Positions 59,671-64,000 of a stretch of DNA of 64,000 bases are shown in pieces (within the stretch, counting starts at the first letter, position 1; each line of letters starts with the position of its first letter). The translations under genes were made by a program, and so were the position numbers. Location of the stretch: positions 25,880,773 to 25,944,772 of the forward strand of contig OX463782.1 of assembly GCA_949825025.1 (NCBI GenBank). The letters are read 5' to 3'. The notes under the pieces are model-generated. The model was not told the origin of the DNA. It worked only from the letters and a program-made list of their open reading frames with translations, and made no database searches. The stretch is from Siphlonurus alternatus. Lineage: Eukaryota > Arthropoda > Insecta > Ephemeroptera > Siphlonuridae.

Positions 59671-60601
59671 CAAATCAGTTAGCAAATCAAAATATCAATC
59701 AATAAATCAATGACTGCTGGTTATAGTATGCATAATTATGCATATTTTCAATGCACATGAACCTCAAGATCAATAAACACCCTACTTTATAAATTTATTT
59801 ACGCTTATTTTTAAGACTTACCTGATGACAATAATTGAGTCTTCATTCCCACAGTAAAAACATTCTTCAATGTTGATATTTTTATTGCTTTTACTTTTCA
59901 AAACATATTAACATTTTGTGATTTACTGACGTAACTCCAGAAACGTCTGAAATATGGCTATAGGCCCTGCTATAGGCCGGCGGCACCATGTTTGTTGATA
60001 TGGCAACGTCGCACACATGTGCGGTGTGGCGCCAGCACTTAAAAATCAAATTTTAATTTAATCCTACGGCATAATTATATGTTGTTTCTTACTACAAACT
60101 AGTGAATTAGACTAATATTCATATCTAGTTTGTGAATATATCACTTAAATATACGAGTTAAATTTCTTTAACAGCTTTTTAGACGTCGTCCCATAGTAAA
60201 GGATGGGGAAGTGGGAACACCGCCAAAATCAGCTGACTTGAAGCCTCTATACCACAAAAAAACACAAAAGGGCCCTTCTTGAAGAAAGTGTAGGGTAGGG
60301 TAGTGTAGGGAAGGGTAGGGAAGGGTAGTAAACGAGTATTGGGCCACAGCCTAATCATTATATATGACCTAGCTGGAATTGCAATTAAATGGACTATTTA
60401 ATTGGAACATGCACTTATTAATGCAATCAATCATGATACGGCAATCAATAGTGAGAAAAAATAAAATATTTTTTCCCGTTGGTAAATTTTTATGATTTTT
60501 TTTTTAAATTTCCCACATTTTGTAACTGTTGAATGCCGGGAAATTTGATGATTTGACAGCCCAGATGATTTTAGTAAACAAACCGTTTCATAGCTTTTGA
60601 C
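59671..60601. other. PGAP1 upstream region
   Basis: AT-rich with a GC-richer patch at 59930-60040 and TAGGG-rich sequence at 60292-60330 that mirrors 34500-34530 (a probable MITE remnant). The 5' UTR and promoter of PGAP1 must lie in the right part; no clear TATA or initiator could be chosen. Confidence 0.5.
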
Positions 60602-63600
60602 ATGGCTGCATTTAACCTTTTTGTGGCCATCTCTGGCATTATATTTGTATTTTTTGCTATAGGAATACATAACTACTTGACGGCCCATGAAGAAAATTCA
60701 TGTGAAATGACTTACATGTTTGAATATCCGCAATATGTGGTGAGTTTTATTTCATGCTGCTCATGCCGGGCACGCCGAGGCCGCGGGATGGTTGATTTTA
60801 TTTATGCATACTGCATTCTTTATTATTCTGCATGCACGTTTATTCATAATTTAGTTTTCGTGTGAATTAATTAATTAATAATTAATTACTGTTGTTAAAA
60901 AATTTCTTTAGCGGATACCACTACCAGAAAATGATACCAAAGAGTCGCCTAAATATGCTTTGTATGCATATGGTGAAGGCCAGTACACCGAACAGCTTCG
61001 TTCAATGCGTTTTACTGGCATCCCTGTACTCTTCATTCCTGGCAACAGTGGCTCTTACAAGCAAGGTAATTAGAGAATGAATACATGGGAGATCAAGATG
61101 GCGCGCCATAGTGAGCAACGTCGACGTGACTCTCCACTCAAATTGTCTGTCCTATCCTGGTAACTATCCCTATCCAAGGATTTTTTATACTAGTATAGAA
61201 AATCCTTGTCCCTATCCTATTCTATATATTAATCGTCTTGATTTCTATACCCCTATCCCCAGTCAATTTGATTCATAATTATCATTCTCGCCTCACCGCA
61301 CCCCCACAATCACTACTTTTCCCTGCTCACGGTCGCCACAGGACGACACGTGATTGCTTCTAACCTCCTGTTACATCTTTTTTCATGTTGGCGCCTGCAT
61401 CATCAACCTACATTCTTGCACCCCACGCCACATAGTCATACTTGACCCTAAATCACCACCACATACCTTGCATGCTGGCATTCCCATCATCACCTTCCCA
61501 TTTTGCATACCTCATCCCATAATCAAAATTTCTACCTATTGTTCATCCATAATCCTTTACAAGCCCCTCCTAACTTTAATTAGTTAATTACAAGAACAAT
61601 AAAACTAGTATTGGGTGCATGCCTGTTCGGGCTATTCTCATAAACGGATCAAGAAGAAGAAGAAGAAGAAGAGAATGAATACATACAGTGTGTGTACATT
61701 ATGATTTTGAGTACGTTCGAGGTGACTGTCCAACCCTGTCCGGACTGGTCTGTGAAAATGGCGGCATATTTTGGTCACGTGGTCTGAAACGTCATATTTA
61801 CGTCACTGTCTGGTTTTGAAGAAAAAACGCGCAGTCCGACGGATCGACTGCTATCAGCTGTCGGGCGCGTGAAAGGGGGCGTACAGTACTTTTTGGTACA
61901 GTAAAAATGGAGCCTGCTGCTGTAGATCGCTGCAATTAATAGAGAAAAGGTGCATGTATCCCGTCCCGCCCAAGGATTGCGCCACAATTACCAAAACATT
62001 GCACATTTCGAGTATTGCGACGCATTTCGTTGTTCAGTTTAATTCTACAGTCCGACTATAGAGGGACTCGTCCGACTTTTTAGCTGGACCGCTCAACACC
62101 GGCCGGACTGCGGAAGTGACGTCATGAGAGGGGAGGTAAGGAGGGGAAATGGACGGCAGTCCGACTGTAAAAAAACGATTTTAGACGGTCCGGACCGGTC
62201 CGGACTGGGTTGGACAGTCACCTCGAACGCACTCTTTATTCATAGGATGACTAGCATATGCAGTGTGTATGATACAGTTACATGCTGAGTATGCATAATG
62301 CAATACACTGCTGGGGGGAGAAAAAGCCAAGGCTCTAGTATGCATACCGGTTAAATGAGTTTTAAACATAGAAGCAATTTCTTTCATCACCACATTTTGT
62401 GCTGAAAACATTAAAAATACTGTATGCATATATGTTTCATGTTTCTAATGATATACTTTTGCTTAACAAACATTGCTTCTACTAGCTGTTATCTATATCA
62501 AACCTTATATTTTACATTGGAAACATTTTTTTGTTTCTGGAAAGGAAGTAATGTACATATGGTGTTTTAGCATATAATATGCGAAAGTTGTGGAAGATTC
62601 ACTGAACTATATATGTAATATGGAAGGGTAACGCTAGATCTTTTACACAGCAAGCAAGTTTTAATGGGGTACTGACCGGTATTTGAGTTAGCAATACTAA
62701 TAAAAAGTACTGTGAATTCTATGAAGAACGAGCCCTATTAGAGCATTCTACGACAATTTGCTGATTTTATATGAATTTTTAAAACTTTTTTTGATGACGT
62801 CATACCATTGAATCTTAAATGGGGAAATGCATCAGTTAACATTGCTAAAATGAAAAGTTATTGAGGTAGGAATTTGAAACCTTCATTATCGTGATTCTAG
62901 CACCTAAAAACCTTGCAAATGAAGTTTTGGTTACATTTCAATATTAAGTATGGAATTTGGCAATGTTAACTGATCCATTTTCCCATTTAAGATTCAATGC
63001 TATGACATCATTTTTGAGAAGTTTTAAAAATTCATATAAAATCAGGAAATTGTCGTAGAATGCTATAATAGGGCTTGTTCTTCACGAAATTCTCGAGCCT
63101 TTTGAAATATTGACAAAAACTTGCAACTTTTTTTTTGGTCAGTACCCCATTGGAAGAAAAGTTTGAAAGACTGTACATTATTATGAATTGTAAATTTACT
63201 GCAGTGAAATTATGTTTCAGTTCGATCCCTGGCATCTGTCGCCCTCCGCAAGGCTCGTGATTCTAGGTCTCCGTTTCACTTCAATTTCTTTGCTGCTGAT
63301 TTCAATGAAGAACATTCAGCTCTGTTTGGTGGAGTATTACCTGAGCAAACTCGATTTGTATCTAAATGTATTAAAGCAATCTTGAAACTCTACAAAAATT
63401 CTAAGTTTAAACCAAACAGCGTGCTACTTTTTGGTCACTCAATGGTAAGTTATTTCTAAGTAATAAAATACGTAAGTTATGATTATAAATTCTTCTTCGT
63501 TTTCATATTTCAGGGAGGCATGGTTGCAAAAGGTGTATTTTTGGAGCCTGACTTCGATCCTGACTCGGTACACACAGTTCTGACTCTTGCAACCCCACAC

Positions 63601-63768
63601 TCCAGTCCAGTCATTGCTCTCGACTCAATTGTAGCAAAATACTACTCTCAAGTTAATGATTTCTGGAAGCAGGGTGGTGAGAGCAGGCTGCTCGTGTCTG
63701 TAGGAGGAGGTCATAGAGACCTGCTAGTACGTTCAGGTCTTACCCTCCAAGGCAACATCTCCACTCTG
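60602..63768 (+). CDS. PGAP1: PGAP1, GPI inositol-deacylase, first four exons (gene continues past window)
   Basis: Exons 60602-60739, 60912-61065, 63221-63444 and 63514-63768 join in phase into 257 residues. The family is an ER-membrane lipase that removes the acyl chain from the inositol of GPI anchors, allowing export of GPI-proteins. Seen: an N-terminal hydrophobic segment (residues about 4-24, FNLFVAISGIIFVFFAIGI), then ENSCEMTYMFEYPQYV, YGEGQY, GIPVLFIPGNSGSYKQ (oxyanion-side loop), FNFFAADFNEE, and the nucleophile elbow GHSMGG, split between exons 3 and 4, with the catalytic Ser; then TLATPHSSPV and GGHRDLLVRSGLT. The closeness to human PGAP1 is clear throughout. The catalytic Asp and His and the C-terminal membrane part lie beyond the window. 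Intron 2 (61066-63220) has collected a retroposon, a micro-MITE, a TIR element and a TA-flanked element. Confidence 0.96.
61087..61669 (+). mobile_element. LINE-type retroposon with 15-bp TSD in PGAP1 intron 2
   Basis: AGAGAATGAATACAT occurs exactly at 61072-61086 and 61670-61684. Between them is a 583-bp element starting GGGAGATCAAGATGGCG (a LINE-like 5' end) and ending in AAG repeats (61651-61669). No reverse transcriptase remains, so it is an internally deleted LINE or a non-autonomous partner. A family 1 micro-MITE is inserted in it at 61175. Confidence 0.85.
61175..61208. mobile_element. 34-bp palindromic micro-MITE (family 1) with 8-bp TSD
   Basis: Ends CAAGGATTTT and AAAATCCTTG around TTATACTAGTATAG, nearly a complete palindrome. 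TCCCTATC lies on both sides (61167-61174, 61209-61216). Same termini as 18530-18569 but a different, shorter centre. Confidence 0.75.
61709..62234. mobile_element. 526-bp TIR element in PGAP1 intron 2
   Basis: GAGTACGTTCGAGGTGACTG and the reversed right end GAGTGCGTTCGAGGTGACTG continue as inverted repeats through GTCCAACC and GTCCGGAC. TTT on both sides may be a 3-bp target duplication. The interior is GC-richer; no transposase found. Confidence 0.8.
62664..63150. mobile_element. TA-flanked inverted-repeat element (ATGGGGTACTGACC), copy 2
   Basis: ATGGGGTACTGACC...GGTCAGTACCCCAT, very similar to 45331-45830 and in the same orientation; flanks TA and TG. It ends 70 bp before PGAP1 exon 3. 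Confidence 0.83.
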
Positions 63769-64000
63769 GTAAGTCTAACAAAATGTCACATCATTCTAAC
63801 AGTAGAGCTTGAATGCAACAAGTCACTGTTTTTAGGGTTTGCTAAATTTTTGGGAAGAATATCAACATATTTCCAATTTTAAGAAACACGGGTTGGAGCA
63901 CATTATTTATATTAGATAATAAAAAGCTTGTGGTTTGTATTAAATCTATATAATGTACAATGCTTGCACATTGTGAAAATATAATTGAAATTTAGATTAC

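Noticed and set aside
60292..60330. TAGGG-rich tract resembling telomeric repeat
   Set aside because: Irregular units (TAGGG, AAGGG, TGTAGGG) and the match in reverse to 34500-34530 indicate a transposon remnant.

Overview
The window is AT-rich eukaryotic DNA with spliced, animal-type protein genes. Introns have GT..AG borders, exons are short, and the genes are orthologues of conserved metazoan proteins. GILT, SAAL1, RBM17/SPF45 and PGAP1 together with dense TIR transposons, a tRNA-derived SINE, a 5S-rRNA-derived SINE and CR1/L2-like LINE pieces point to a non-vertebrate metazoan. I cannot name the phylum from the sequence alone.

Genes, left to right: (1) 460-3187 (+), the 3' part of a VPS4-like AAA ATPase (six exons; the N-terminal MIT part lies left of the window). 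(2) 5348-11192 (+), a complete nine-exon RBM17/SPF45 splicing factor, 432 aa. (3) 12310-17844 (-), four exons of a GILT-type lysosomal thiol reductase, convergent with RBM17; its signal-peptide exon was not found. (4) 28181-32106 (+), a complete seven-exon SAAL1-like gene, 460 aa. (5) 60602-63768 (+), the first four exons of PGAP1 (GPI inositol-deacylase), running off the right edge. All exon phases were checked by hand and join without frame breaks. The genes are housekeeping functions (membrane scission, splicing, lysosomal reduction, GPI-anchor remodelling) with no visible operon-like logic.

The rest, above all about 18-28 kb and 33-60 kb, is a transposon landscape of mostly non-autonomous elements. 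It holds TTAA-flanked MITEs with TIRs starting GGTAGAG or AGTAGAG, TA-flanked mariner-like MITEs, hAT-like elements with 8-bp target duplications, and Harbinger-like elements with 3-bp duplications. It also holds five copies of a SINE with a 5S rRNA head, a tRNA-SINE, LINE fragments, GC palindrome arrays and long (TA)n tracts. Many elements sit inside (TA)n tracts.

Three things stand out. First, five perfect or near-perfect palindromes only 34-40 bp long are flanked by exact 7-8 bp direct repeats, which looks like extremely short hAT-type micro-MITEs in three sequence families. Second, a 2162-bp TIR element (35212-42835) has an inverted sister of exactly the same length at 56527-58688; the first copy is split by a 5459-bp composite transposon, and the sister gives the empty site and a TAT target duplication. 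The composite itself contains hAT, foldback, mariner and TTAA elements nested several levels deep. Third, long terminal arms are built from a CGAAA-containing motif repeated about every 16-20 bp.
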